A program made the position numbers and the translations under genes. The notes beneath the pieces were generated by a model. The model made no database searches, had not been told where the DNA came from, and saw nothing but the letters and a program-made list of their open reading frames with translations. From Ramicandelaber brevisporus (Eukaryota > Kickxellomycota > Ramicandelaberales > Ramicandelaberaceae): DNA of 11,873 nt. The DNA is taken from positions 7,560 through 19,432 of the forward strand of contig MU603123.1 in assembly GCA_025201865.1 (NCBI GenBank), read 5' to 3'. Below are positions 1-7,468 of this stretch, piece after piece; positions within the stretch are counted from its first letter, which is position 1; each line of letters starts with the position of its first letter.

Positions 1-3000
1 AGCCCAATCTTGCTGATGTCGATGCCGTCAATCTCGATGCTGCCGGACTCGGCCTCGAGCATGCGCAGCAGCAGCAAGCCAAGCGAGCTCTTGCCCGCGC
101 CAGTGCGGCCGACAATGCCGATGCGCTCGCCAGGTCTGGTGCTGAACGAGATGCCCTTGATCACCTGCGGCGCTTCTGGAGCATAGCGAGCGTGCAAGCC
201 ACGGACGACAACCTCGCCTTGGTGTGGCCACGATGCTGGCGGGCGGCAGTTCGGGATGATGCCTGGCGCCTCCTGCTCGACCTTCATGTACTGCTCGATG
301 CGCTCCATGCTGTTCATGCCCATTTCTAGTTCGCTGTACATACGTGCAACCCGAAGCGCCGTGTGCGAGAAGGACAGCGCATAGCTGAGAGTGAAACCAG
401 CGGATGCGGCAGTATAATCTTCCGCATTGTACAGAATCAACAGCGCAGACACCAGCGACACAGATGCACCAAGCACATCCATCAAGAAGCACAGCCAGCG
501 ATTCGCAGCCCATGTCATGTAGAATGCGCGGTTGAAGCCGTCGACATACTTGTCACCTTCAGCACGGAAGCGGGACACGACGCCATATGCACGAATGGTG
601 GTGACGCCAGATGCCAGCTCACCGTACAGCGACAGCAGTGGAGCATTCAAGACCAACTCGATGCGCTTGATCTCGCGGGATGCATTCAGGTAGTACACCA
701 TGATGACATAACCGCTGAGCGAGATCAAAATGCCTGGCAGAATGAATGATGGAACTGTAGTGGAAATGACAACGCAGATCAGGATTGCATTGATAACACT
801 GCTGAGGAAGTAAAATATCCGCGCCATTACATCCTGATCAAGCGCCTTCATGTCGGAGGAGAAGCGCGAGATGATGCGACCCAATGGAGTGCGATCGAAG
901 AAACGCGGAGTGGCATTGACCAGGCGACGAAGAAGAGCAGCGTGGACAGTGCGGCCCAGCTTGATGGATGACCACAGCACGAAGAACTGCATGATGACAG
1001 ACACGGCAATTTTCAGTAGACCGAAGAACATGAACCAGCTGAGATAGTAATACAACGAGTGAGCTGGAATGGTGGGTTCAGAGTCAGACATCGCAGTAAA
1101 AGACACAACTGCACCATCAGAGTTAATTGACGTAATGGTGGAAGTGTCGTAGCTGGATGACCAGATGCGGAGCCACCAGTCCTGCAAAACAGTGCTCATG
1201 CGGAAGCCAACGCAGACAAACACGAGAAGTGCCCAGAACATGCTGCCACCACTGGCATCGCCAAACGCCTTGTACACAGCCCAGCCAACAGAACCGATCT
1301 CACGCTCTTCCTCTTCGACGAGCTTGCCCTGCTCAACATTGGTGGCAGTGGCAACAGAGTGGTCGTTGTGAGAGGTGCTGGACTTCTCAACGAGCTCGCG
1401 AGCCTCACGCAGGTCAGCCTCGGTGACATCCTTGACATATCCGCGAGCAACAACATCGGCCGGCTTGCCTTGAGCAACAACTGTGCCTTCGTGGATGACA
1501 GCAACGTGTGCAGCAGCACCGAGAACGAGCGAGACGTGGTGCGTGACCAGCACAACCGTGCGGTCCTTCATCAGCGGACCAAGAATACACTCCTTGAAGA
1601 TGTGCTTGGCTGTGTCAGAGTCGACGGCAGACAGGCAGTCGTCGAGCAGCACCGTCGATGTGCGGCTGTACACGGCGCGAGCCAGAGCCAGGCGCTGCTT
1701 CTGGCCGCCAGACAGCGTGACTCCCTTCTCGCCGACTTCGGTCTCCGAGCCAGCTGGCAGCACGCGCAGATCAGGATTCAGGGCACAGGCATGCAGCACA
1801 GCGCGGTAGCGCTCCTCATCGTACGGCTCGCCGAACACAATGTTGTTGCGGATGGTGGCATTGCGCAGCCAGGCAGTCTGGGCAACGTAGCTGACGTCCT
1901 TGATGGTGTTGCCGTCAGTGGTTGGCAGAACGATGTCACCTTCGATGCGAGTCATCTCGCCGAGCAGCGCGAGCAGCAGCGAGGTCTTGCCCTGGCCAGT
2001 GTTTCCGGCGATGACAGACAGCTTGCCGGTCGGGAAGCGCACATTGAGATTGCTAAGCTTGAACGGAGCCTTCTGAGACACATCGGTCATGGACGAGGCA
2101 GACGACGAGATGTCGGAGCGGGACTGTGGACGAGTTGGAATCAGGGCATCGGTTTCCGTCGCATCAGCATCAGTCTCAGATTCAGACTCGGACTCATCGA
2201 CAACACGGCCCCACTGGAACGATGCATTGACAAAGCCAAGGTTGCTTGGCTCAGCAGAGATCTGGCTGGCATCCTCAGCGGCTTGAATACGCTTCAGCAG
2301 CTCCTCGACTTCCTCCGCCTTCATGAAATCGTCAATGCGGTTGAGTGATGTCTTGCCGCTAATGACCAAACTGATCAAACGAGGATATCCACTAACTGCC
2401 CCTTGAACAGCTTTCAAGATGGAGAGAGAAGTGAAGGCAACGGCAGGAGTGAGAGCGTGACCGAACACAACTGTATATGTAAAGAACGTGACCAGGATTG
2501 TGATGACTGGCTGCACATTCATCAACACGGAGCTTGACATCTCGTAGAAGATCATGCGGTAGTAAACATTGATCTGTTCTTCGCGCAGTGCATCAATCTT
2601 CTTGATGAAGCGGTCGCTCCATGCAAACATCTTGGCAATGCGAATCGACTGGAACAGCTCGTTGATGGCATTCACGCGCTTGTCGTTCTGCACCTGGATC
2701 AAGTCATAGAATGCAAACAGCTTCTTGATGACATACGATCCAGGAACCAACGCGATGCAGCCGACCGCAAGACCAATGAACACAGACACACCAAGCAAGC
2801 TGTACAGCAGGTAGAAGCCGACAACTATCTGTATTGGCAAGCCATATAACAAAGCGATGTGACCACATATATTAGTGATATTCTGGATATCGGTGGTGAG
2901 CAAGTTGAGGACCTTACCAGCAATGGCCGTTTTGAGACACATTTCGGCCTCTTCTTCTTCAGGCGACTGTTCTTTGGCGTCTTTGTTGTCATCAGTCTGA

Positions 3001-4229
3001 GCGTTACTGTCATCGGCTGGTGCATCGTCGACTGGCACTTGATATGGAAGCTTCAGAGTCTTCTCGACAACCATCTGAGAGATAATGCCCTTGAGACGGA
3101 AGCTGAAGCGACGTCCAATCCACGTCTGCCTTTGATTACTAAATGACGAGAGCATTGGACCAACAAAGATGCCAATTGCCCACAAGTACGCCACAATCTT
3201 GTTGCCGGTTCTGCCATTCTGGAAGTACTGCACAATCATATTGAGACACAGCGGACCAGCAAAGATGAAGGCATTGTGCAGGACAACATACATAAACTGA
3301 CACAAGACGAGCTCGCGATAGTGCCAGAAGAGATTCTTGAGAAGAGAGCGATCCTCACGCTCCTCAGCCTTGAATCGGTCGTACGCAATCTTGGCCTGGT
3401 CGCCGGTTGGCAGAATATCCAAGTCTTCTGGATCGAGGCGCTTCTTGTTGCCCAGTCGGATGGTTGGAGTGACCCAGTTGAATGTGGCGGCCGAGAAGAT
3501 CGAGCAGTACGTCTCATACGAGCGCTCGAATCCATCGTCGCTCTTGACGGGACGAGACGAGCGGTCGGTGAAGATGGTCAGCGTGAACAGCGCCACCGAG
3601 CCAGCGAGGATGGAGAGCACAATCTTGTCGTGCAGCGACAGCGTCTCGGGCACATCGTGCTTGAGGAAGTGGTGATACACATCTGGCAGGACAAACAGCG
3701 GAGACAGCAGATACAATGGAGCGAGCTGCAGACCGAGTGCCACACCAGAGCGGGCGACACGGCGCACAATCTGAATGAGGGCAGCGAGGAAGGCGAAGAT
3801 CCAAATGGCAATCTGGACAGCCTCGGTGGCGAGCCAGACGTCGCGGTGGTCAGGATTGCGGTGGTGGTTTGTGGAACTGCGGGCAATGTGCTGATACAGC
3901 GCATAGTGTGCGACAGCAAGGAACGCGACGAATGGCACCTTCAGCACGTCGAGCAGCACTTCGAGGCGAGAGCCGACGTAGCCGCGAGCGAGAGCATTGG
4001 ACGAGTTGTCGGAAGGAGACGCGCCAGCAGCGAGCTTGGCAGCAATGGCATCCTCGCGACGCGCAGTGCGGACAGCGAAGCCAAGCGAGAGGAGGAGAAG
4101 AGAGAAGGAAAAGAGAGTGCCGAGGCCAATGTGGCGCGTGCAGAAGCCTGGCTCACTGTTGTCGTTCCAGAGCGACCAGTCTGCAGCAGAGCACTTTGGC
4201 ACTAGCAGCGAGAGAGCAGCTGCAAGCAT
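1..4229 (-). CDS. ABCC-type (MRP/Ybt1-like) ABC transporter, 3' end cut by window edge
   Basis: ATP-driven exporter of the ABCC family, probably in the vacuolar or plasma membrane, moving organic anions, conjugates or bile-acid-like substrates. The frame is open from the ATG at 4229 to the left edge (1,409 codons), with an in-frame TAG upstream of that ATG and no other ATG between. Order seen: TMD0 with five spans (about 33-54, 91-113, 132-155, 163-183, 199-221), linker, TMD1 (about 290-640), NBD1, linker, TMD2 (about 998-1285), start of NBD2. NBD1 has Walker A GNTGQGKT (742-749), Q-loop Q784, LSGGQ (839-843), Walker B VLLDD (860-864) and H897. Asp864 replaces the catalytic Glu, as usual in ABCC NBD1. 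NBD2 has Walker A GRTGAGKS (1374-1381); its signature, Walker B and H-loop lie outside. The NBD1 wording (VTHHV, PYDEERY) resembles fungal Ybt1/Vmr1 relatives more than Ycf1, but the substrate is inferred. Two acidic inserts (about 401-429 and 678-720) are notable. No intron is needed. Expected full length is about 1,600 residues. Confidence 0.93.
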   Translation of the reverse strand, partial: MLAAALSLLVPKCSAADWSLWNDNSEPGFCTRHIGLGTLFSFSLLLLSLGFAVRTARREDAIAAKLAAGASPSDNSSNALARGYVGSRLEVLLDVLKVPFVAFLAVAHYALYQHIARSSTNHHRNPDHRDVWLATEAVQIAIWIFAFLAALIQIVRRVARSGVALGLQLAPLYLLSPLFVLPDVYHHFLKHDVPETLSLHDKIVLSILAGSVALFTLTIFTDRSSRPVKSDDGFERSYETYCSIFSAATFNWVTPTIRLGNKKRLDPEDLDILPTGDQAKIAYDRFKAEEREDRSLLKNLFWHYRELVLCQFMYVVLHNAFIFAGPLCLNMIVQYFQNGRTGNKIVAYLWAIGIFVGPMLSSFSNQRQTWIGRRFSFRLKGIISQMVVEKTLKLPYQVPVDDAPADDSNAQTDDNKDAKEQSPEEEEAEMCLKTAIAGKVLNLLTTDIQNITNICGHIALLYGLPIQIVVGFYLLYSLLGVSVFIGLAVGCIALVPGSYVIKKLFAFYDLIQVQNDKRVNAINELFQSIRIAKMFAWSDRFIKKIDALREEQINVYYRMIFYEMSSSVLMNVQPVITILVTFFTYTVVFGHALTPAVAFTSLSILKAVQGAVSGYPRLISLVISGKTSLNRIDDFMKAEEVEELLKRIQAAEDASQISAEPSNLGFVNASFQWGRVVDESESESETDADATETDALIPTRPQSRSDISSSASSMTDVSQKAPFKLSNLNVRFPTGKLSVIAGNTGQGKTSLLLALLGEMTRIEGDIVLPTTDGNTIKDVSYVAQTAWLRNATIRNNIVFGEPYDEERYRAVLHACALNPDLRVLPAGSETEVGEKGVTLSGGQKQRLALARAVYSRTSTVLLDDCLSAVDSDTAKHIFKECILGPLMKDRTVVLVTHHVSLVLGAAAHVAVIHEGTVVAQGKPADVVARGYVKDVTEADLREARELVEKSSTSHNDHSVATATNVEQGKLVEEEEREIGSVGWAVYKAFGDASGGSMFWALLVFVCVGFRMSTVLQDWWLRIWSSSYDTSTITSINSDGAVVSFTAMSDSEPTIPAHSLYYYLSWFMFFGLLKIAVSVIMQFFVLWSSIKLGRTVHAALLRRLVNATPRFFDRTPLGRIISRFSSDMKALDQDVMARIFYFLSSVINAILICVVISTTVPSFILPGILISLSGYVIMVYYLNASREIKRIELVLNAPLLSLYGELASGVTTIRAYGVVSRFRAEGDKYVDGFNRAFYMTWAANRWLCFLMDVLGASVSLVSALLILYNAEDYTAASAGFTLSYALSFSHTALRVARMYSELEMGMNSMERIEQYMKVEQEAPGIIPNCRPPASWPHQGEVVVRGLHARYAPEAPQVIKGISFSTRPGERIGIVGRTGAGKSSLGLLLLRMLEAESGSIEIDGIDISKIG

Positions 4230-4650
4230 CTCGTTAGCAAAGTTGGGGATGAGAGAACGAAAAATAAATTTGTGGCTTGAAACCGTATTCTAAGGACTTT
4301 GATAATCGTTTAGAGATCCATAGCTGCGCTTGTTGGAATGAGCAACGTCAAGATGATCTCTCAGCTTTTGTAGCCTCAAACACCCTTCGGCTTCTTCGTC
4401 AGCCTCTTTGCACACATTCCTAGTTATTAGTTGACGCCTCTTTAACTGGTAACTTCAGTCACATTGTACAGCTCATCCAGTCACCTTGCTTAAACCACCA
4501 TGATGTGATGATATTCCCGAGGGAATTTTGTAGTGCTCTCTAGCAAATCGGCGTAGAAAGTACCCACTTAAAACCGCGTTGCTAGCACAAAGCTTCATCA
4601 GGAGACGCGTGTTCCTAGGGCCAGTTTTACCACCTGCATCGACTGGCGGT

Positions 4651-4694
4651 GCCAAAAAAAAAACGGCAGTTTTATACGGCAATTTTTTTTTTGC
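4651..4694. repeat. A10/T10 inverted repeat (potential hairpin)
   Basis: A run of ten A (4654-4663) and a run of ten T (4683-4692) face each other across a 19-base spacer and are clamped by GC on the outside (4651-4652 and 4693-4694), leaving one unpaired C. Further out, TCGAC at about 4639 and GTCGA at about 4699 extend the inverted symmetry imperfectly. The spacer also contains CGGCA twice as a direct repeat. It could be a hairpin, a nucleosome-free poly(dA:dT) element or the remnant of a small foldback element; nothing here decides between them. Confidence 0.6.
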
Positions 4695-5111
4695 AATGTC
4701 GACGTGATGATGGATCAACGGCGTGTATCTCGGCGACTGGCGCACACAGGAAGATGCGGGAAGAGAGCTCAGATACAGCTGAGGATCGAACCATCAAGAA
4801 CCGAGTATCGAAAAGCAACATTACATGTGTGTTTTGGAGCTTTTCCAGTGCGGCGTGCATTGCAACTTTGCGTCGATCATATCATTTGGTCGATAATCTC
4901 GCCTACCACCTATAGTCACATAGAGTACCACGTTTGCTTCTAGCTAAAGTAAGGCCGCTGTGGTTAAATTTTTTTTGCGAGAGCAGACGGTGTTCTTCTG
5001 AGAAGGAAGAACTAGCCCTGACACTAACCTCAAGAACCAGATTGGAGCAATCAATCTGTGGTTATTCGGTTTAAAAAAAAACAATACAGCGAATCATAAA
5101 AAAGAGAAAAG

Positions 5112-5139
5112 TATGAGTATGAGTAAGAGTATGAGTAAA
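5112..5139. repeat. Short hexanucleotide repeat in the PABPN1 3' flank
   Basis: Four to five imperfect copies of a 6-base unit (TATGAG, with TAAGAG variants) lie immediately downstream of the PABPN1 stop codon, so they probably fall in the 3' UTR of that minus-strand transcript. There is no AATAAA close by on that strand. Confidence 0.6.
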
Positions 5140-5142
5140 GGA

Positions 5143-6156
5143 TTATTGAGGAGGAGCATGAGCGCCACGACCGCGACCTCTGCCTCGAGCACCTCCACCG
5201 CGGCCGCCTCGTTGCTGCATTCCAAATGGCATCGCATATGGATGGAACATGTTGGCGGCAGCACCTCCGCGACCACCTCTGATCGCGCCGCCTCTCCCAC
5301 CACCACGTCCGCCTCGGCCACCGCCGCCGCCCGCAGACATGGCAGCGGCCATTTGCATTCCAAATGCAGCCATCATCGAAAGCGGATCATTCATCGCTCC
5401 GCCGGCAGGTGCAGCATTGGTCGACATGCCAGGGACATTTGTGCGCTTCTTCACAACACCCAAAACGCGATCTTTAAACATCGATTCGTTCAAGACGAGT
5501 GCATTTTCGACGCCAGCCAAGTCGGCAAACTCAATGTATGCAAATCCTCTTGGCTGCTTTGTGTGGAAATCCTTTGGAATTGTAATTCTGTTGATGACGC
5601 CGCATCCGCCGAAATGTGCCTGCAACTCTTCTGGTTCAGTGCTGTAATCAACATTGCTCACATAAACTGAACGAGTGTCAATATCTGCCTGCGATACTGG
5701 AGCTGAAGTTGATGTCGCTGTCTCTGATGCCGCAGTTGCTGATGCTGTTGATGTATCTGAAGCTAATGCCTTTACGATGCTCTCTGTGCTGTGTGCTGAT
5801 GTTGCTGATGCTGCACCGACACTTGTCTCATTCTTGGTTGATTCATTTTTGGCAGCTTTTGAGGCAGCAGCCGTGGCAGCATTCTTGTATTCATTTTGGG
5901 TTTGTTCTTGAAGCTGCTTCAATCTGACTGCCTCTTCTTCCATCTCCTTCACCTTCTGTCTCATTGCCTCCAGCTCCGCGTCGTCCTCGTCAAAGTCCAA
6001 ATCTTCGAGACTCGCAATCGCTGCAGTTCCTGCTGACTTGGTTTCTGCGCCAATTGTTGTTGCTGTTGTTGTTGTTCCATTGGCACCGTTAATCTCGCTC
6101 ACAACAGACGCCTGCGTCGAGTTCGTAACCTGGTTTGGCTGCTCAGACATTGTCAT
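5143..6156 (-). CDS. PABPN1: Nuclear poly(A)-binding protein (PABPN1/Pab2-like)
   Basis: Nuclear poly(A)-binding protein. In this family it binds growing poly(A) tails, stimulates poly(A) polymerase, controls tail length and links to exosome-mediated decay. Of 337 residues, 54-90 form an acidic, heptad-like helix ([20 protein letters not shown]) matching the PABPN1 coiled coil. Residues 161-240 are one RRM with RNP2 VYVSNVDY (164-171) and RNP1 RGFAYIEF (203-210), and KRTNVPG follows as in PABPN1. Residues 276-331 are a Gly/Arg-rich (RGG/GRGR) tail, a likely arginine-methylation target. An Ala/Ser/Thr-rich stretch of about 65 residues separates helix and RRM, longer than in S. pombe Pab2 or human PABPN1. 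The ATG at 6156 was chosen because the upstream region is pyrimidine-rich leader. The ATG at 6150 (A at -3) is an equal alternative, and 6198 would add only 14 undistinguished residues. It is one uninterrupted exon. The family match is firm; the exact start is not. Confidence 0.93.
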   Translation of the reverse strand: MTMSEQPNQVTNSTQASVVSEINGANGTTTTATTIGAETKSAGTAAIASLEDLDFDEDDAELEAMRQKVKEMEEEAVRLKQLQEQTQNEYKNAATAAASKAAKNESTKNETSVGAASATSAHSTESIVKALASDTSTASATAASETATSTSAPVSQADIDTRSVYVSNVDYSTEPEELQAHFGGCGVINRITIPKDFHTKQPRGFAYIEFADLAGVENALVLNESMFKDRVLGVVKKRTNVPGMSTNAAPAGGAMNDPLSMMAAFGMQMAAAMSAGGGGGRGGRGGGRGGAIRGGRGGAAANMFHPYAMPFGMQQRGGRGGGARGRGRGRGAHAPPQ

Positions 6157-6357
6157 CGCTTCAAAGTTAGTGTCCTTGCTTGCTTGTTTTACGATCAAAA
6201 AGAGAACGTTTTGAGTGTTTTTGTGAGTGTTTTTTCGTTGAAGAAAAAAAAGAAAAGAAAAGAAAAGAAAAGAAGAGACGTGGAAGCCAAGCTCAGTTTC
6301 AAACCAACAGCTACAAAAGTGTCGATTGGTGATGGTGATGGCGGTGGTGAATGCGCC
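6157..6357 (-). promoter_or_regulatory. Pyrimidine-rich leader/promoter of PABPN1
   Basis: The 201 bases between the stop of the Irc21-like gene and the PABPN1 start must hold both a 3' end and a promoter. On the coding strand they contain a long C/T-rich tract whose core is a run of TTTTC units (about 6241-6273, seen as AAAAG on the plus strand). C/T-rich stretches just before the ATG are typical of well-expressed fungal genes. No TATA box or clear AATAAA is visible. Confidence 0.45.
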
Positions 6358-7047
6358 TCACTTCTCAAGCATGCCCAGGAAGCAGGTGTCTAGCAGTGCA
6401 TCAGGATTAACCCACATGTGATAGTACATAAACAGCTTCGTGCCGTCTTTTCCTGCAATCTTGAGTAAATCCGCCCTTCCGCCTGGATGATAGTCCAAGT
6501 ACGGCGTAATGTTGTAGACCTTACCGCCAATTGCTGTCCATTGCGATGCAGCATTCCGTCCATGCTGCTTCAGCTCTTCCATTGTGATCCTTCTCATCCC
6601 GCCGTATCTTTGCGATGATGGCGGTGCTCCTGGCTGTTCGTCTCTCAGCTCTGGAGCGCCAGATGCCTTGTATCGAGCCCAATCCAGCGGTGAAAAGCCT
6701 GGCTTTAGTGCAACCTTCTTTCGGCCTGGCGCTAGTGCTGCGGCACCGGGAGTCACTTTGGGAGCGGCCACCTGCGGTCCATTGGGAGCTGGGAATACCG
6801 CCTTGGACTTTCTTGGTTTGGCTTCGTCGTCACTGTCGCTATCTTCATCTTCGTCATCGTCACTCGAGGAGGAGGAGGAAAGAACGCCGTCGCTGTCGTT
6901 ATCACTGTTATACTTGCTCTCTTTAGGGTTGCCTTCTTTGGTGCCAGTGGCTGTCACTGGCAGCTGTATCCTCGGTACTGCGAACTGGGTCGCTGCGGCA
7001 GTCGAAGAGGCAGCAGCACCGATCGGGAGCGAAAGACGAGATGACAT
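6358..7047 (-). CDS. IRC21: Cytochrome b5 domain protein, Irc21/CYB5R4-N-terminus type
   Basis: Haem-binding electron-transfer protein with a single C-terminal cytochrome b5 domain (about 150-228 of 229 residues). The haem ligands are expected to be His187 in HPGG (187-190) and His210 in YYHMWVN. The preceding signature KPGFSPLDWA (115-124) and the DGTKLF...H.WVN wording place it with yeast Irc21 and the N-terminal domain of Ncb5or/CYB5R4, not with membrane-anchored cytochrome b5. There is no membrane span and no flavin or NADH domain, so it is probably a soluble partner of a separate reductase. The N-terminal half is low-complexity with an acidic Ser/Asp run (47-76), a plausible casein kinase 2 target. 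I chose the ATG at 7047 because it has A at -3. The frame stays open to 7215, but the extra 56 codons lie in an 8-bp tandem repeat and look like leader. The family match is firm. Yeast Irc21 has only a weakly defined role, so the function here is inferred. Confidence 0.88.
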   Translation of the reverse strand: MSSRLSLPIGAAASSTAAATQFAVPRIQLPVTATGTKEGNPKESKYNSDNDSDGVLSSSSSSDDDEDEDSDSDDEAKPRKSKAVFPAPNGPQVAAPKVTPGAAALAPGRKKVALKPGFSPLDWARYKASGAPELRDEQPGAPPSSQRYGGMRRITMEELKQHGRNAASQWTAIGGKVYNITPYLDYHPGGRADLLKIAGKDGTKLFMYYHMWVNPDALLDTCFLGMLEK

Positions 7048-7468
7048 TTTAGAAAGGAGGAGGTTTGCCAGGTTCTGAAAACGATCTTGAAACGCATCAT
7101 CATCCCAAATACCAGCTTGCCTGCTTGTTAGTCCACTAGCATGCTTGCCTGCTTGCCTGCTTGCCTGCTTGCCTGCTTGCCTGCCCGCCAGATACTGCAG
7201 CAGCATCGACAACACTACGGCCGGCTCGTGGTCAGCCTAGTCGATATCTGTTTGATTGAGTGCACTGTCAGTTGCTTGCATCGATAATGTCAGCTTATTA
7301 GATAACGAGTTTTGCTTATATCGCGCGATGCTGACAATGACTCCTCTCACTGCTCTTTCTTCTTCTTCTCCTTCTTCTTCGTCATCCGCTCTCTTTTTCC
7401 TGCTTTTTTTTTCTTGTTCTTGTTCTTTCATCAGTGCCACCGCAGCCTGATCTTCGCCCTCGGCGCAA
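7048..7468. promoter_or_regulatory. Divergent promoter region between the Irc21-like and NMNAT genes
   Basis: These 421 bases separate two divergently transcribed genes and must contain both promoters. The half near the Irc21-like gene carries an 8-bp tandem repeat. The half near NMNAT has a long C/T-rich tract (about 7345-7427, rich in TTCTTC and TTTTTT) ending about 40 bases before the NMNAT ATG. An upstream ATG at 7328 opens a 41-codon frame that stops at 7450, in the same frame as NMNAT. It would be translated only if transcription starts before the pyrimidine tract. No clear TATA box was found. Confidence 0.5.
7143..7182. repeat. 8-bp tandem repeat, five perfect copies
   Basis: The unit GCTTGCCT is repeated five times without error, and degenerate copies flank it on both sides (CTTGCCTGCTT just upstream, GCCCGCCA just downstream). 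It lies 96-135 bases before the chosen Irc21-like start. Read as protein it would give an AGKQASRQ-type repeat with a 24-bp period, which is more likely leader than coding sequence. Confidence 0.9.

Larger units (their letters stand above)
4230..5142. other. Gene-poor intergenic gap (ABC leader and PABPN1 3' flank)
   Basis: This 913-bp gap lies between the start of the ABC gene and the stop of the PABPN1 gene, both on the minus strand. It should hold the ABC promoter and leader and the PABPN1 3' flank. Short open frames exist on both strands (up to 90 codons), but none shows a domain, a membrane pattern or codon use like the neighbours. I looked for tRNA T-loops: the box-B-like GGTTCGATCC on the minus strand near 4790 has no matching stem. 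Homopolymer tracts are clustered here: A10 at 4654, T10 at 4683, T8 at 4969 and A9 at about 5073. A short perfect inverted repeat, ATTCCC-GA-GGGAAT, sits at 4513-4526. No RNA gene could be identified. Confidence 0.6.

Noticed and set aside
1359-2348. 329-codon plus-strand open frame
   Set aside because: It lies antisense to NBD1 and TMD1 of the ABC transporter, shows no domain, and is explained by the strong codon bias of the real gene.
3276-4205. 309-codon plus-strand open frame
   Set aside because: Antisense to TMD0 and the start of TMD1 of the ABC transporter; Arg/Glu-rich with no recognisable product.
4775-4800. Possible tRNA T-loop (GGTTCGATCC on the minus strand)
   Set aside because: Flanking bases do not form a T stem, and no A box or acceptor stem could be matched.
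4473-4915. Short open frames on both strands of the ABC-PABPN1 gap
   Set aside because: The KKK and FF stretches in both come from the A10/T10 inverted repeat; no domain or codon bias supports a gene.
5249-5647. Proline-rich plus-strand open frame
   Set aside because: It is the reverse complement of the Gly/Arg-rich tail of the poly(A)-binding protein; the proline run comes from the glycine codons.
6584-7078. 164-codon plus-strand open frame with Ser/Leu runs
   Set aside because: Antisense shadow of the Irc21-like gene; the Ser run mirrors its acidic Ser/Asp codons.
7138-7190. CRISPR-like array
   Set aside because: The 8-bp units are contiguous with no spacers, and the genes are eukaryotic.
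7048-7215. N-terminal extension of the Irc21-like protein
   Set aside because: It translates the 8-bp tandem repeat and lies before an ATG with good context; no match to the family.
7328-7450. 41-codon upstream frame before NMNAT, Ser/Phe-rich like a signal peptide
   Set aside because: It is the translation of the C/T-rich promoter tract and ends at a TGA before the NMNAT start; at most a uORF if transcription begins far upstream.
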